Part shown: piece after piece, positions 46,028-56,127 of the stretch | Layout of the letters: each line of letters starts with the position of its first letter | Numbering within the stretch: the first letter of the stretch is position 1 | Assembly (NCBI GenBank): GCA_013141495.1 | Contig: JABFQV010000001.1 | Location: 62,001 to 126,000, forward strand | Length of the DNA stretch: 64,000 bases | Direction of reading: 5' to 3' | DNA from: Methylotenera sp. | GTDB lineage: Bacteria; Pseudomonadota; Gammaproteobacteria; Burkholderiales; Methylophilaceae | Program-made: the position numbers and the translations under genes | Notes under the pieces: model-generated | Told to the model about the DNA's origin: nothing | What the model saw: only the letters and a program-made list of their open reading frames with translations | Database searches by the model: none

Positions 46028-46243
46028 ATAATAGTGATTTTAAATTAGCTTATGGAGCTATCCTATTTATTTTTATAGTTATTATTTATTCAAGTCAATA
46101 ATGCACTTTACACTTTTTTTTGTAAAGACTTTAAGCTTTATTCAGCGCAAATTATGTCAGTTAAAGTAACTTTCCGTCAATTTTCCCACCTTATAGCTTA
46201 TGAATGGGAAAGTTTTATTGAGTAAAACATCGCAATTAGCCGC

Positions 46244-46272
46244 TTGACATCAGCATAAATCCAACTTATAAA
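46244..46272 (+). promoter_or_regulatory. Consensus sigma-70 promoter of the cold-shock gene
   Basis: A perfect TTGACA (46244-46249), 17-bp spacer and TATAAA (46267-46272). Transcription would start near 46279, leaving a 5' leader of about 118 nt before the cold-shock gene. This lies in the 369-bp gap between divergent pilB and the cold-shock gene. Confidence 0.75.
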
Positions 46273-46278
46273 TATGTT

Positions 46279-46396
46279 TAGGTGTTTGCGATCAAGTTTA
46301 TTTTAGGCTGCTTTAATTTTTTAGTTATTGTGACTTCATGTTCTTGAGGCAAACTTTTTCGGGGCACACCCTTTGTATTAGGTAAGGATATATGAA
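46279..46396 (+). promoter_or_regulatory. Long 5' leader of the cold-shock mRNA
   Basis: About 118 nt between the predicted transcription start and the start codon, ending with AAGGA 8 bp before the ATG. Long leaders of cspA-type genes act as temperature-responsive structures. I could not verify a specific fold. Confidence 0.4.
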
Positions 46397-46600
46397 ATGG
46401 CAACAGGTACCGTAAAATGGTTTAACGATTCTAAAGGTTTCGGTTTTATTACCCCAGATGATGGTGGTGACGATTTGTTCGCACACTTCTCGGCAATTGT
46501 AGAGGCTGGGTATAAAAGTCTTAAAGAGGGCGAGCGTGTAAGCTTCGATTTGACAGAAGGCCCAAAAGGTAAGCAGGCTTCAAATATTCAAAAGGCTTAA
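46397..46600 (+). CDS. Cold-shock domain protein (CspA family)
   Basis: A 67-aa single cold-shock domain that binds single-stranded RNA and DNA. RNP1 (KGFGFI) at residues 13-18 and RNP2-like LFAHFS at 27-32 are intact, the start is [11 protein letters not shown] and length is exact for the family. It has a strong promoter, a long leader and its own terminator. Which csp paralogue, and whether it is cold-induced, cannot be told. Confidence 0.96.
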   Translation: MATGTVKWFNDSKGFGFITPDDGGDDLFAHFSAIVEAGYKSLKEGERVSFDLTEGPKGKQASNIQKA

Positions 46601-46643
46601 ATCTCAATGGAATAGACTTAATGTTTTATTAAAGGTTTATGCC

Positions 46644-46680
46644 AATAAAAAGGCTCGTCATTTTGACGAGCCTTTTTATT
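46644..46680. terminator. Bidirectional terminator between csp and icd
   Basis: AATAAAAAGGCTCGTCA and its perfect complement form a stem around a short loop (TTT), with A/T tracts at both ends. It serves the cold-shock gene on the plus strand and icd on the minus strand. Confidence 0.9.
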
Positions 46681-46701
46681 GGCCGCGCATGCTAATGAAC
46701 G

Positions 46702-47967
46702 TTACATGTTGGCAATGATTTCATCGCCAAATTCTGAAGTACTTACCTGAGTAGCATCTTCCATTTGGCTAGAAAAATCACTGGTGACGCGCTTGGCAGT
46801 AATTGCATTCGCAACCCCTTTGAGCACTAAGTCAGCCGCTTCTACCCAACCTAAATGACGCAACATCATTTCAGCTGAAAGGATTAACGAGCTTGGGTTG
46901 GCAATGTTTTTACCTGCAATTTTTGGGGCCGTGCCGTGCGTTGCTTCAAACATGGCTACGGTGTCACTAAGGTTGGCGCCAGGGGCAATACCAATGCCAC
47001 CTACCTGCGCGGCAAGGGCGTCGCTCATATAGTCGCCATTCAAGTTAAGTGCAGCAATGACATCGTAATCTTGCGGGTGTAGTAAAATCTCTTGCAAAAA
47101 TGCATCGGCGATACAATCTTTAATGACAATGCCATTCGGCAGTTTGCACCATGGGCCGCCATCAATTTCAACCGCGCCAAACTCTCGCTTAGCCACTTCA
47201 TAACCCCAATCTCTAAAGCCACCTTCCGTGAACTTCATGATGTTGCCTTTGTGGGTAATGGTGACCGACTTACGATTGTTATCAATGGCATATTGAATTG
47301 CTTTACGTACTAAACGTTGGCTACCTTCGACTGAAACCGGTTTGATGCCAATTGCAGATGATTCTGGGAAGCGAATTTTTTTGCGCATACCCATATCACT
47401 TAAAAACGTGATGACTTTTTCTACTTCGTCAGATCCGGCGGCCCATTCAATGCCAGCGTAGATGTCTTCAGTGTTTTCACGGAAAATCACCATGTCAATT
47501 TTTTCTGGGTGTTTAACCGGGCTAGGCACGCCGGTAAAGTATTGCACGGGGCGTAAGCACACATATAAATCAAGTTCTTGGCGCAAGGATACGTTGAGTG
47601 AGCGGATGCCACCACCCACAGGCGTGGTTAATGGACCTTTAATTGAAATGACGTAATCGCGCACGGTTTGCATGGTTTCGCTAGGTAACCAAGTGTCTTT
47701 GCCTTCTTTATCTTTGCCATAGACGTTGACTGCTTTTTCACCGGCAAATACTTCCATCCATGAAATTTTACGTGCACCACTGTAGGCTTTATTCACTGCA
47801 GCATCTACGACTTTAATCATTGGCGGTGTAATATCAACCCCTATGCCATCACCCTCAATAAATGGGATAATGGGCTGATTAGGCACATTCAGCGAGTTAT
47901 CAGCATTAACGGTGATTTTTTCGCCGGTAAGTGGTACGTTAATTTTAGAAGTTACTTTAGACGTCAT
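46702..47967 (-). CDS. icd: NADP-dependent isocitrate dehydrogenase
   Basis: A 421-aa enzyme oxidising isocitrate to 2-oxoglutarate. It is the E. coli type: [15 protein letters not shown] at the N-terminus, the phosphorylatable Ser and substrate arginines in [29 protein letters not shown], and the metal/NADP region [16 protein letters not shown] followed by ATHGTAPK. The AGGAA Shine-Dalgarno lies in the 14-bp gap to the divergent rluE-like gene. In methylotrophs without a full citric acid cycle it serves mainly glutamate synthesis (family knowledge, not seen here). Confidence 0.96.
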   Translation of the reverse strand: MTSKVTSKINVPLTGEKITVNADNSLNVPNQPIIPFIEGDGIGVDITPPMIKVVDAAVNKAYSGARKISWMEVFAGEKAVNVYGKDKEGKDTWLPSETMQTVRDYVISIKGPLTTPVGGGIRSLNVSLRQELDLYVCLRPVQYFTGVPSPVKHPEKIDMVIFRENTEDIYAGIEWAAGSDEVEKVITFLSDMGMRKKIRFPESSAIGIKPVSVEGSQRLVRKAIQYAIDNNRKSVTITHKGNIMKFTEGGFRDWGYEVAKREFGAVEIDGGPWCKLPNGIVIKDCIADAFLQEILLHPQDYDVIAALNLNGDYMSDALAAQVGGIGIAPGANLSDTVAMFEATHGTAPKIAGKNIANPSSLILSAEMMLRHLGWVEAADLVLKGVANAITAKRVTSDFSSQMEDATQVSTSEFGDEIIANM

Positions 47968-47981
47968 TAAAAATTCCTAAC

Positions 47982-48533
47982 ATGATAATTTTATTCAATA
48001 AACCTTTTAACGTCGTGTGCCAGTTTAGCCCGCACGACCCTGGCAATGGAAAAGCAGGGCACGCCACGTTAAAAGACTTTATTCCAGTGCCCAATATTTA
48101 CGCTGCCGGACGGTTGGATACAGATTCTGAGGGTTTGCTTATTTTAACCGATGATGGTGCATTACAACATCGTTTAAGTGATCCCAAACATAAAGAAATA
48201 AAAACTTATTGGGTTCAGGTTGAAGGCGTACCAGAAGATGCGGATTTACAACCATTGAGAGCGGGTGTTGATCTAGGTGATTTTGTAACGCAACCTGCCG
48301 CAGTGCGCGTTATCAGTGAGCCACAACAGCTATGGGCGCGCAATCCGCCGATACGCGAGCGTAAAGCAATCCCAATAAGTTGGCTGGAAGTTAAAATATC
48401 CGAGGGTAAAAACCGGCAGGTACGACGCATGACGGCGAAAGTTGGCTTTCCAACGCTACGGCTGATTCGGTACGCGATTGGTCATTACAATTTAGATAAT
48501 CTACCTGTTGGTACTTGGTTGCGCGTGGGGTAA
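47982..48533 (+). CDS. rluE: RluE-like 23S rRNA pseudouridine synthase
   Basis: A 183-aa RsuA/RluB/E/F-type pseudouridine synthase. The catalytic Asp46 lies in [19 protein letters not shown], and [13 protein letters not shown] is the second conserved motif. No S4 domain is present, as in RluE. It starts [13 protein letters not shown] like family members, so the ATG at 47982 is probably right although no Shine-Dalgarno is present and the divergent icd start is only 14 bp away. Its promoter must lie within icd coding DNA, or the mRNA is leaderless. Confidence 0.88.
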   Translation: MIILFNKPFNVVCQFSPHDPGNGKAGHATLKDFIPVPNIYAAGRLDTDSEGLLILTDDGALQHRLSDPKHKEIKTYWVQVEGVPEDADLQPLRAGVDLGDFVTQPAAVRVISEPQQLWARNPPIRERKAIPISWLEVKISEGKNRQVRRMTAKVGFPTLRLIRYAIGHYNLDNLPVGTWLRVG

Positions 48534-48577
48534 AACGCGGTGAAGCATTCAAGCATGCTGATTATGCTAAAATGAAA

Positions 48578-48600
48578 CAAGTACGAATCAAGTACGAATT
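48578..48600. repeat. 11-bp tandem duplication upstream of aroC
   Basis: CAAGTACGAAT occurs twice head to tail, about 40 bp before the aroC start codon and just after a TGCTAAAAT that could be an extended -10. Confidence 0.6.
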
Positions 48601-48638
48601 AAGTTACTTTTCAAGCAAAAAATATTTAGAGAACGCTT

Positions 48639-49727
48639 ATGTCTGGCAACACATTAGGAACACTTTTTACCTTCACGTCATTTGGCGAATCACACGGGGC
48701 TGCAATTGGCGGTGTTGTGGATGGTTGTCCGCCAGGGTTGAGTTTATGTGCTGAAGATTTGCAGATGGATCTTGATCGTCGTAAACCAGGCACTTCGCGT
48801 CACGTAACGCAGCGGCAAGAGGCTGATTTGGTCGAGATTTTGTCTGGCGTGTTTGAGGGGAAAACTACTGGTGCGCCAATTGGCTTGCTAATTCGCAACA
48901 CTGATCAACGCTCGCAAGACTATAGCAAAATCATGGATACATTCCGTCCAGGTCACGCAGATTATACTTATACCCAAAAATATGGGGTGCGTGATTACCG
49001 TGGAGGTGGCCGATCCAGCGCACGTGAAACCGCGGTGCGGGTGGCTGCTGGCGCCATTGCTAAAAAGTGGCTGAAACAGCGTTTTGGTGTGACGATACGT
49101 GGTTATATGAGTCAACTGGGCGAGATTGAAATTCCGTTTGAAACATGGGATGTGGTGAACGACAATCCGTTCTTTTCGCCAAATACGCATGTGCTACCGC
49201 AATTAGAAGCCTATTTAGATAAAATTCGTGCTGAACGCGATTCAGTTGGGGCTCAAATTACCGTGGTTGCGACAGGCGTGCCCGTAGGTTGGGGTGAGCC
49301 GGTTTTTGATCGCCTCGACGCTGAAATTGCCTATGCCATGATGAGTATTAACGCGGTAAAAGGTGTAGAGATTGGTGCAGGTTTTGCCAGTATTGCTCAG
49401 CGCGGCAGCGTGCATTCTGATGAAATGACCCCGCAGGGCTTTGTCAGCAATCATGCAGGCGGTATTTTAGGTGGTATTTCTACCGGTCAGGAGATACGTG
49501 TTAATGTCGCGTTAAAACCGACTTCCAGTATTCCGCAAGCGCGTCGTTCAATTGATAAAAACGGCAATGCAGTCACGATGCAAACCACCGGTCGCCATGA
49601 CCCATGTGTGGGCGTGCGCGCTACGCCGATTGTAGAGGCGATGCTAGCCATGACGCTGATGGACCACGCACTCAGACATCGCGCACAAAATGCCGACGTG
49701 CAATGCGATACTCCTAAAATTGTGTAA
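48639..49727 (+). CDS. aroC: Chorismate synthase
   Basis: A 362-aa FMN-dependent enzyme making chorismate from EPSP, the last step of the shikimate pathway. Conserved motifs: [18 protein letters not shown] near the N-terminus, [13 protein letters not shown] in the middle and [20 protein letters not shown] near the C-terminus. Length is standard. It is monocistronic with a terminator. Confidence 0.97.
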   Translation: MSGNTLGTLFTFTSFGESHGAAIGGVVDGCPPGLSLCAEDLQMDLDRRKPGTSRHVTQRQEADLVEILSGVFEGKTTGAPIGLLIRNTDQRSQDYSKIMDTFRPGHADYTYTQKYGVRDYRGGGRSSARETAVRVAAGAIAKKWLKQRFGVTIRGYMSQLGEIEIPFETWDVVNDNPFFSPNTHVLPQLEAYLDKIRAERDSVGAQITVVATGVPVGWGEPVFDRLDAEIAYAMMSINAVKGVEIGAGFASIAQRGSVHSDEMTPQGFVSNHAGGILGGISTGQEIRVNVALKPTSSIPQARRSIDKNGNAVTMQTTGRHDPCVGVRATPIVEAMLAMTLMDHALRHRAQNADVQCDTPKIV

Positions 49728-49767
49728 TGGTTTTTTAAACGCAGGCGCTAATTATGAATGGATTCAT

Positions 49768-49797
49768 AAAAAGGTCGGCAGCTGCCGACTTTTTTAT
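49768..49797 (+). terminator. Terminator after aroC
   Basis: AAAAGTCGGCAG-type stem (GTCGGCAGCTGCCGAC, a perfect palindrome) followed by six T. It lies about 40 bp after the aroC stop codon and immediately before the MFS gene. Confidence 0.85.
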
Positions 49798-49812
49798 TGA
49801 TATGATCCCAAT

Positions 49813-51015
49813 ATGCATCTAAAGCCTCACCATCTAAAGCTTCACCACTTAAGACTTCACCGGCAACTTTCGCGCTTTTACTTTACCTATTACTTTTTTG
49901 TAGGCGCGTTTGTCCCATACTGGGGTTTGTATTTGCAGTCAGAAAAATTCTCGCCGGCAGATATTGGTATTCTCATGTCTTTATTTCAAATTAGCCGTAT
50001 TTTTGCGCCTAATTTTTGGGGTTGGCTGGCAGACCATACCGCTAAACGCGTGGTTTGGATAAAACTCACTGCGCTACTGGGTTTGCTGGGCTTTATTGCC
50101 GTGTTTTGGGCGCATGGTTTTTGGGCTATTTTTTTAGTGATGGCGGCACTCAGCCTGTTTACCAGTTCTACATTGCCGCTTTCAGAATCACTTACATTGG
50201 CGCATTTAGCTACCACCAACGGGCATTACAGCCGCATTCGCTTATGGGGTTCGTTAGGGTTTATTGTCGCCTCTGTCATATTGGGTTTTGTGACAGAAGC
50301 TTATGGCATTCAGGTTTTGTTATGGTTTTTGCTGGCGGTGCAAATCATTTTATTTGGATTGGCGTTTAAGCTACCCGAAGCAAAAATCGCCCCGCATGAC
50401 CATGATGAATTTTCTATTTGGCAAGTGGTGAAACAGCCTAATGTCATCGCTCTGTTGGTGGGTTGTGCGCTGATGGTCACTGCACATGGTGTGCTTTATA
50501 ATTTTTACTCTATCTATTTGAGTCAGCATGGCTACAGCAAAAGCGTGATAGGGCTGTTGTGGTCGGTGGGGGTAGTCTGCGAAATTGGCATTTTTATGCT
50601 CATGCCAAAGATCATGGCGCGCTTTAGTTTAAAAGCAATTTTGCTCATCAGTCTTACTTTGGCGGTGTTGCGATTTGGCATGATAGGTGTTGCCGTTGAT
50701 AGCCTAGTGTTGCTGATTATTGCACAAACTTTACATGCGGCGACTTTTGGCAGTTTTCATGCCGCGTCTATTGAAGTAGTTACACAGTTTTTTAATGGGC
50801 GCCATCAGGCAAAAGGGCAGGCGATTTATAATAGTGTTGCTTATGGCGTAGGCGGCACTATTGGCGGCGTAGCGGGCGGCTACGCCTTGCAGTACTTAGG
50901 CGGACAGCAAACGTTTATACTGGCTGCAATTTTTCCATTGCTGGGTTTACTCGTGATCGCATTTGGGTTGAAGTTGACGCATAAACCTCAAAATACACAA
51001 GGTATGTTTAGATGA
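49813..51015 (+). CDS. MFS transporter (MFS_1-like, LacY/HcaT type)
   Basis: A 400-aa inner-membrane transporter with about twelve hydrophobic segments. After an unusual N-terminus the conserved start FYFTYYFFVGAFVPYWGLYL appears, then GWLADHTAKRV, the loop 2-3 MFS motif. It belongs with the HcaT-like symporters of unknown substrate. The first 16 residues (HLKPHHLKLHHLRLH) come from a 15-bp unit repeated three times, and no Shine-Dalgarno precedes the ATG, so the true start is uncertain. It overlaps the following protease gene by 4 bp. Confidence 0.85.
   Translation: MHLKPHHLKLHHLRLHRQLSRFYFTYYFFVGAFVPYWGLYLQSEKFSPADIGILMSLFQISRIFAPNFWGWLADHTAKRVVWIKLTALLGLLGFIAVFWAHGFWAIFLVMAALSLFTSSTLPLSESLTLAHLATTNGHYSRIRLWGSLGFIVASVILGFVTEAYGIQVLLWFLLAVQIILFGLAFKLPEAKIAPHDHDEFSIWQVVKQPNVIALLVGCALMVTAHGVLYNFYSIYLSQHGYSKSVIGLLWSVGVVCEIGIFMLMPKIMARFSLKAILLISLTLAVLRFGMIGVAVDSLVLLIIAQTLHAATFGSFHAASIEVVTQFFNGRHQAKGQAIYNSVAYGVGGTIGGVAGGYALQYLGGQQTFILAAIFPLLGLLVIAFGLKLTHKPQNTQGMFR
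49816..49860 (+). repeat. Three-copy 15-bp tandem repeat inside the MFS start
   Basis: CATCTAAAGCCTCAC, CATCTAAAGCTTCAC and CACTTAAGACTTCAC stand head to tail directly after the ATG. They encode a His-Leu-Lys-rich pentapeptide repeat. Confidence 0.85.
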
Positions 51016-51671
51016 AACGGATTGCTTTTCGGATGTTAAAACCACTCTCAATCGTACTCGCGTTATTGAGCGCTAGCGCTGTTGCGGATACGCAGATCAA
51101 TGTTGTCGGGCTATTTAGCAATAAAGCGGTGGTGATGATTGATGGAGGAAAACCCAAGACGTTGAGCGTCGGGCAAACTAGCGCAGGCGTTAAGCTAATT
51201 GCGGCTGACAGTAAAAGCGCTACTTTTTTAGTAGAAGGTAAAACTAAGCAGCTGGAAATGGGGCAAGCGGCATCCATCGGTGGAACAGACGCAAATAGCA
51301 GTCCCAGTGTGACTTTATATGCTGATGCACAAGGACATTTTTTCTCTGAAGTTTACATCAATGGCGCGCCGTTGAAGTTTCTAGTGGATACTGGCGCCAC
51401 TACGGTTGCACTGAACAGTGGTGATGCAAAGTTTGCCAAAATTGACTACAAGCGAGGTGAGCCCATTAAAGTGGGAACAGCAAACGGTGTTGTAACGGCT
51501 TATCGTGTCACGATTGCTAATCTTAAAATTGGTGGTATTACACTAAGCCAGGTAGAGGGAAGCGTGTTGGAAGGAGGCTCCCCATCCGTTGTGCTACTTG
51601 GGATGAGTGCGTTAAATCGGCTGGATATGAAGCGTCAGGATATTGCACTAACTTTAACTAAAAAATACTAG
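51012..51671 (+). CDS. Secreted retropepsin-like aspartic protease
   Basis: A 219-aa protein with a signal peptide ending SAVA-DTQ (about residue 25). A beta-rich N-terminal region (about 26-100) precedes a single retropepsin domain with the active-site Asp126 in FLVDTGATTVAL, and a hydrophobic family motif VVLLGMSALNRLD. It matches the clan AA family found in many proteobacteria (TIGR02281-type). These act as dimers in retropepsins. It is translationally coupled to the MFS gene; substrate unknown. Confidence 0.85.
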   Translation: MKRIAFRMLKPLSIVLALLSASAVADTQINVVGLFSNKAVVMIDGGKPKTLSVGQTSAGVKLIAADSKSATFLVEGKTKQLEMGQAASIGGTDANSSPSVTLYADAQGHFFSEVYINGAPLKFLVDTGATTVALNSGDAKFAKIDYKRGEPIKVGTANGVVTAYRVTIANLKIGGITLSQVEGSVLEGGSPSVVLLGMSALNRLDMKRQDIALTLTKKY

Positions 51672-51756
51672 TTGTACTAGTTGCTATCTAATTTCGTGCA
51701 CGATATTGCATATCATCATGCGCGTGTTTAACGGTGATGTGATCGCAGATTGACTT

Positions 51757-51801
51757 ACTCATGATTAAAAGCCAGAGTCAGTGTGGCTTTTAATCATGAG
51801 T
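51757..51801. terminator. Bidirectional terminator-like hairpin
   Basis: A perfect 18-bp stem (51757-51774 with 51784-51801) around a 9-nt loop, lying between the convergent protease gene and folE2. TTTTA on each arm is consistent with termination in both directions. Confidence 0.75.
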
Positions 51802-51827
51802 GTATTTTACACCCTCGCCAAAATCAA

Positions 51828-52631
51828 CTATTTGCGTTTGTCTTTTTCAATTAACGCATAAGCCGAGTGGTTGTGTATCGACTCGAAATTCTCCGATTCA
51901 ACCGTATATGCCACAATGCGTTTTTCTGCATTTAGTTGTGCCGCTACATCGCGCACCATGTCTTCAACAAATTTTGGGTTGTCGTAGGCGCGTTCAGTCA
52001 CATATTTTTCATCAGGGCGTTTCAGTAAGCCATAAAGTTCGCATGAGGCTTGTTTTTCTACCAGATTGATAATGTCTTCAATCCAGATAAAGTCGTTGAC
52101 TAGCGCGGTAACGGTGACATGTGATCGTTGATTGTGCGCACCGTAGTCTGAGATTTTTTTGCTACAAGGGCACAGGCTGGTGACAGGTACCAGCACTTTA
52201 ACCGTGATGTCGTATTTACCCTGATGGATCTCACCGATAAAAGTGACTTCATAATCCAGCAAACTTTTTACGCCGGAAATAGGCGCCGCTTTGTTTACAA
52301 AGTAAGGGAATGTCATTTCAACATGACCTGACTCAGCTTCAAGGCGGATAACCATTTCACGTAGAATGGTTTCAAATGACTCGATAGAAATCGCATGCTC
52401 GTTCATGTTGAGGATTTCAACAAAACGTGACATGTGCGTGCCTTTAAAATGTTGTGGTAAGTGCACATACATATTGAAAACGGCTACAGTGTGTTGCTCG
52501 CCGCCCGATTTGTCTTTAACAACGACAGGGTGGCGAATCGCTTTAATCCCTACCTTATCAATGGCAAGATGGCGTGTGTCAACCGTATTTTGCACATCTT
52601 CAATCGGACTTGCTGGCGTTGTTTGGCTCAT
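51828..52631 (-). CDS. folE2: GTP cyclohydrolase FolE2 (type IB)
   Basis: A 267-aa enzyme converting GTP to dihydroneopterin triphosphate for folate and pterin cofactors. Recognised by [20 protein letters not shown], with the family's metal-binding Cys, and [13 protein letters not shown]-type C-terminal residues ([13 protein letters not shown]). FolE2 does not strictly need zinc, unlike FolE. It follows dxs on the same strand after 57 bp. In methylotrophs pterins also matter for one-carbon cofactors (general knowledge). Confidence 0.93.
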   Translation of the reverse strand: MSQTTPASPIEDVQNTVDTRHLAIDKVGIKAIRHPVVVKDKSGGEQHTVAVFNMYVHLPQHFKGTHMSRFVEILNMNEHAISIESFETILREMVIRLEAESGHVEMTFPYFVNKAAPISGVKSLLDYEVTFIGEIHQGKYDITVKVLVPVTSLCPCSKKISDYGAHNQRSHVTVTALVNDFIWIEDIINLVEKQASCELYGLLKRPDEKYVTERAYDNPKFVEDMVRDVAAQLNAEKRIVAYTVESENFESIHNHSAYALIEKDKRK

Positions 52632-52688
52632 ATTAAATTCTGCTTAGATTGTTTTCGGGTAACTTTTTAATAATAGTTGAGTATAACA

Positions 52689-54542
52689 CTAGGTTATTAG
52701 CTGCGCAATTGCAGAAGCGATGCCTTTAGCATCTAGACCACAATCTGCGAGCATGGTTGCATGATCACCGTGTTCAATAAACTGGTCTGGCAAACCTAGG
52801 CATAACGTTTTAATTGGATGTTTAATCGTGTGCTGCATATTCTGCAGCGCTTCTAAAACGGCAGAACCTGCACCGCCCATCACGCAATTTTCTTCTATTG
52901 TGACAATAAAAGCATGGTCACTGGCTAGCTTTTCGATCAGCTTAGCATCAATCGGTTTAACAAAGCGCATATTGGCAACGGTGGCATCAAGTTGCTCGGC
53001 GGCTTCCAATGACGGGGTCAGCATGGAGCCAAAAGCTAAAATCGCTATTTTTTTACCAGTGCGAGCAATTTGCCCTTTGCCGATTTCGATAGTGCTTAGT
53101 TCTGGGTTAATTACGGCACCTTTGCCGCTGCCGCGTGGGTAGCGCACCGCAGCCACGCCATTGTATTGAAAGCCGGTAGTGAGCATTTGTCTGCACTCGT
53201 TTTCATCGCTGGGGGTCATGATCACTACGTTTGGAATGCAGCGTAAGTAGGTTAAATCAAAACTGCCCGCATGTGTGGGGCCGTCTGCGCCAACCAATCC
53301 AGCACGGTCTATGGCTAACAGTACTGGCAGGTTTTGCAGCGCAATGTCATGGATGAGTTGATCATAAGCTCGCTGTAGAAATGAGCTGTAAATCGCAACC
53401 ACGGGTTTTAATCCATCACAGGCCATGCCAGCCGCAAACGTCAGCGCATGTTGCTCTGCGATGCCTACGTCAAAATAACGGTCAGGGTAAGTAGAGGCAA
53501 AGGCATTTAAGCCAGAGCCATCACACATGGCAGGTGTAATGCCAATAAGGCGCTTATCAAGCGCTGCCATATCCACCAACCAGTCGCCGAACACTTCAGT
53601 GTAAGTTTTTTGCGATTTAGCGTGAAGTGCATTGCCATTGAATGGGTCAAATTTTCCTACACCATGAAATTTATTCGGGTCATCTTCAGCCGGTTCAAAG
53701 CCTTTTCCTTTTTGCGTCACAATATGCAAAAACTGCGGGCCTGATAATTGCTTGATGTTGTGCAGCGTATCAATCAAAGACTCTAGATCATGTCCGTCAA
53801 TCGGACCAATGTAGTTAAAGCCAAATTCTTCAAACAACGTACCTGGCATGACCATGCCTTTAACATGCTCTTCAGCACGCTTGGCAAACTCCATCATCGG
53901 CGGTAGTGCCGATAATACTTTTTTACCCGATGACCGAACTCTGTTATAGAAGCGACTGGAGAGTAGTTTGGTTAAATAGTTGTTGAGCGCTCCGACGTTG
54001 TTTGAAATGCTCATGTCATTGTCATTGAGCACTACCAGCAGGTTGGCATCCATGTCGCCAGCGTTATTCAAGGCCTCAAATGCCATGCCGGCCGTCATGG
54101 CACCATCGCCGATAATAGCGACAGCACGCCGCTCGCTACCGGTTTTTTGCGCTGCGACTGCCATGCCGAGGGCTGCCGAGATGGAAGTGCTGGAGTGCCC
54201 GGTGCCAAAAGTATCGTATTCACTTTCAGCACGGCGTGGAAACCCTGCAAGTCCCTGCGGTTTGCGTAAGGTTTGCATGCGCGTGCGACGACCGGTGAGG
54301 ATTTTATGCGGATAAGTTTGATGCCCTACATCCCAAACCAGTTTGTCATCTGGTGTATTGAACACATAATGCAGGGCGATGGTGAGCTCCACCACGCCTA
54401 AATTAGAAGCTAAATGCCCACCCGTTTTTGAAACGCCATCAATTAAAAATAAGCGTAATTCTTGCGCTAGTTGAACCAGCTGTTTACGGTCCAGTTGGCG
54501 CAGTTGTTGAGGGTAATCAATGGTGTCGAGTAAAGGGGTCAC
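52689..54542 (-). CDS. dxs: 1-deoxy-D-xylulose-5-phosphate synthase
   Basis: A 617-aa thiamine-diphosphate enzyme condensing pyruvate and glyceraldehyde 3-phosphate, the first step of the MEP isoprenoid pathway and a source of DXP for PdxA. Visible are [29 protein letters not shown], the ThDP motif [15 protein letters not shown]...NDNDMSI, and the transketolase domain starting near [19 protein letters not shown]. It is downstream of ispA, a typical xseB-ispA-dxs order. Confidence 0.97.
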   Translation of the reverse strand: MTPLLDTIDYPQQLRQLDRKQLVQLAQELRLFLIDGVSKTGGHLASNLGVVELTIALHYVFNTPDDKLVWDVGHQTYPHKILTGRRTRMQTLRKPQGLAGFPRRAESEYDTFGTGHSSTSISAALGMAVAAQKTGSERRAVAIIGDGAMTAGMAFEALNNAGDMDANLLVVLNDNDMSISNNVGALNNYLTKLLSSRFYNRVRSSGKKVLSALPPMMEFAKRAEEHVKGMVMPGTLFEEFGFNYIGPIDGHDLESLIDTLHNIKQLSGPQFLHIVTQKGKGFEPAEDDPNKFHGVGKFDPFNGNALHAKSQKTYTEVFGDWLVDMAALDKRLIGITPAMCDGSGLNAFASTYPDRYFDVGIAEQHALTFAAGMACDGLKPVVAIYSSFLQRAYDQLIHDIALQNLPVLLAIDRAGLVGADGPTHAGSFDLTYLRCIPNVVIMTPSDENECRQMLTTGFQYNGVAAVRYPRGSGKGAVINPELSTIEIGKGQIARTGKKIAILAFGSMLTPSLEAAEQLDATVANMRFVKPIDAKLIEKLASDHAFIVTIEENCVMGGAGSAVLEALQNMQHTIKHPIKTLCLGLPDQFIEHGDHATMLADCGLDAKGIASAIAQLIT

Positions 54543-54614
54543 AAGTTAGGTGTCATCAATAATGAATGTGAATGCAATGAAAATAATCGTAATTAGTGGT
54601 GTTGAAATTAATTG

Positions 54615-55529
54615 CTAAAAGCTGCGCTGAGTAATAAAACTTGCCAGCGCACGCAGCCGTTGTGCGTTATCGCCAAAGGGTGCTAATGCATCAATGGCCG
54701 CTTCATGCAGTTGTCTGGCATGTTTTTTGGCATCGGCTAAACCTAAAATTGTGACATAAGTCGCCTTGTTGCTATTGGCATCTTTACCTGCTGTTTTACC
54801 CAAGGTGTGCGTATCTGCCTCAACATCCAAGATGTCATCAATGACTTGAAACGCAAGCCCGATGTTTTTAGCATAAATGCTGACAGCGGCAATGTGCGCT
54901 TCAGAGCCATTTGCGCCTAGTAAAACCGCAGCTTGAATCAGCGCGCCGGTTTTTAGCTGGTGCATGGTTTCAAGTTCATGTTGAGTCAGTGCCACGCCTA
55001 CCGCACTTAGATCAATTGCCTGCCCGCCCGCCATGCCGTAAGAGCCCGCAGCTTTGGCTAATATATTGATCATGTTGATTTGCTGTTTTGCATTTTCACA
55101 TAATTGTGGTGCTGATAATACTTCAAACGCCAATGTCTGCAAGGCGTCGCCTACTAATAACGCCGTTGCATCATCAAATTGTTTATGGCAGCTTGGTTTG
55201 CCGCGACGCAGGTCGTCGTCGTCCATACAGGGCATGTCGTCATGCACTAATGAGTAAGCGTGAATTAGCTCAACCGCACTGGCCGTCGCATCAGCAATGT
55301 TAGCCTCGGTGTTGCAAAGCTCAGCTGACGCATAGCACAGCAATGCGCGTATGCGCTTGCCACCGCCTAGCGCACTGTAGCGCATGGCACGATGCAATGT
55401 TTGCGGCGCTAAACTTGCGGGTGGAAGTGTGCGTTCCAGCACGCTCTCAATATGCGCTTGCTTGGTTTTTGTCCAATCCAAGAACGCCTGACTTAAGGGC
55501 ACCTCTAACAATTCAACTTTCGTCGTCAT
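54615..55529 (-). CDS. ispA: Farnesyl diphosphate synthase
   Basis: A 304-aa short-chain prenyltransferase making farnesyl diphosphate. The first aspartate-rich motif is LVHDDMPCMDDDDLRRGKPS and the second is FQVIDDILDVEADT; GGGKRIRALL lies upstream. Its start codon sits at the edge of a palindromic repeat (55525 onward), which forms the 5' region of the gene. It lies between xseB and dxs, and the repeat fills the gap to xseB. Confidence 0.95.
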   Translation of the reverse strand: MTTKVELLEVPLSQAFLDWTKTKQAHIESVLERTLPPASLAPQTLHRAMRYSALGGGKRIRALLCYASAELCNTEANIADATASAVELIHAYSLVHDDMPCMDDDDLRRGKPSCHKQFDDATALLVGDALQTLAFEVLSAPQLCENAKQQINMINILAKAAGSYGMAGGQAIDLSAVGVALTQHELETMHQLKTGALIQAAVLLGANGSEAHIAAVSIYAKNIGLAFQVIDDILDVEADTHTLGKTAGKDANSNKATYVTILGLADAKKHARQLHEAAIDALAPFGDNAQRLRALASFITQRSF

Positions 55530-55610
55530 ACTGCGTTACTCACAAAAAATTATTCCTTACATATCCAACATATGCGGCGTCATAATTTTTCATTCGCGCC
55601 TTGTCTGACT
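55525..55610. repeat. Interspersed repeat, uninterrupted copy (ispA 5' region)
   Basis: GTCATACTGCGTTACTCACA... to TTCGCGCCTTGTCTGACTT. The inner sequences (CACAAAAAATTATTCC and CATAATTTTTCATTCGCG) are partly complementary. It matches 60806-60955 closely except that the latter carries about 54 extra bp after TTCCTTAC. A following AAATTTG...CAAATTT inverted repeat extends to about 55650. Confidence 0.75.
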
Positions 55611-55690
55611 TAAAAATTTGAATTGTTAGCGATGCCCTTAACAAATTTTGGCTTAATAATTCAGGCGCAGATTGGTAGCTCATGGCTTGA

Positions 55691-55963
55691 TTACTCGTTA
55701 TCAGCATTAAACGCGACCAATTGCTGACGCTCGTTTAACACCTTAACTTGCTGTTCAACTTCGGCGAGTGATTTTTGACAAAGCTCAAGTAATGCGTTGC
55801 CATGTTTATAGGCTTCAAGTGACGCCTCTAGGGGCATTTGGCCTGACTCCATTCTCGCCACAATGGTTTCAAGTTCGCTGTAAGCTTGCTCGAAGCTAGG
55901 GGTTGATTCATGTGCCGTTTTGGCGGCTGATTTTGAGGCGGTTTTTGTAGTGGGTGCAGACAT
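55691..55963 (-). CDS. xseB: Exodeoxyribonuclease VII small subunit
   Basis: A 90-aa small subunit of exonuclease VII, which degrades single-stranded DNA with XseA. The core SFEQAYSELETIVARMESGQMPLEASLEAY (given in part) and the C-terminal YKHGNALLELCQKSLAEVEQQV are typical. An Ala/Lys/Thr-rich 24-residue N-terminus precedes it. It precedes ispA and dxs as in many betaproteobacteria. Confidence 0.94.
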   Translation of the reverse strand: MSAPTTKTASKSAAKTAHESTPSFEQAYSELETIVARMESGQMPLEASLEAYKHGNALLELCQKSLAEVEQQVKVLNERQQLVAFNADNE

Positions 55964-56127
55964 AAATCAACAGTTTCTCTGTCGGGTACTTCTATTTACT
56001 TATAGTTGCCGGCATTCTGTTTGTGGATTGCCAGCTTAAAGCACTTCGTCACCTGACGCTGTTGCTTAGCCGTTTGAGTAAATTAAAGACCATTTGTTGT
56101 TTGGTAAGCCTATATTCTACCAAATAT

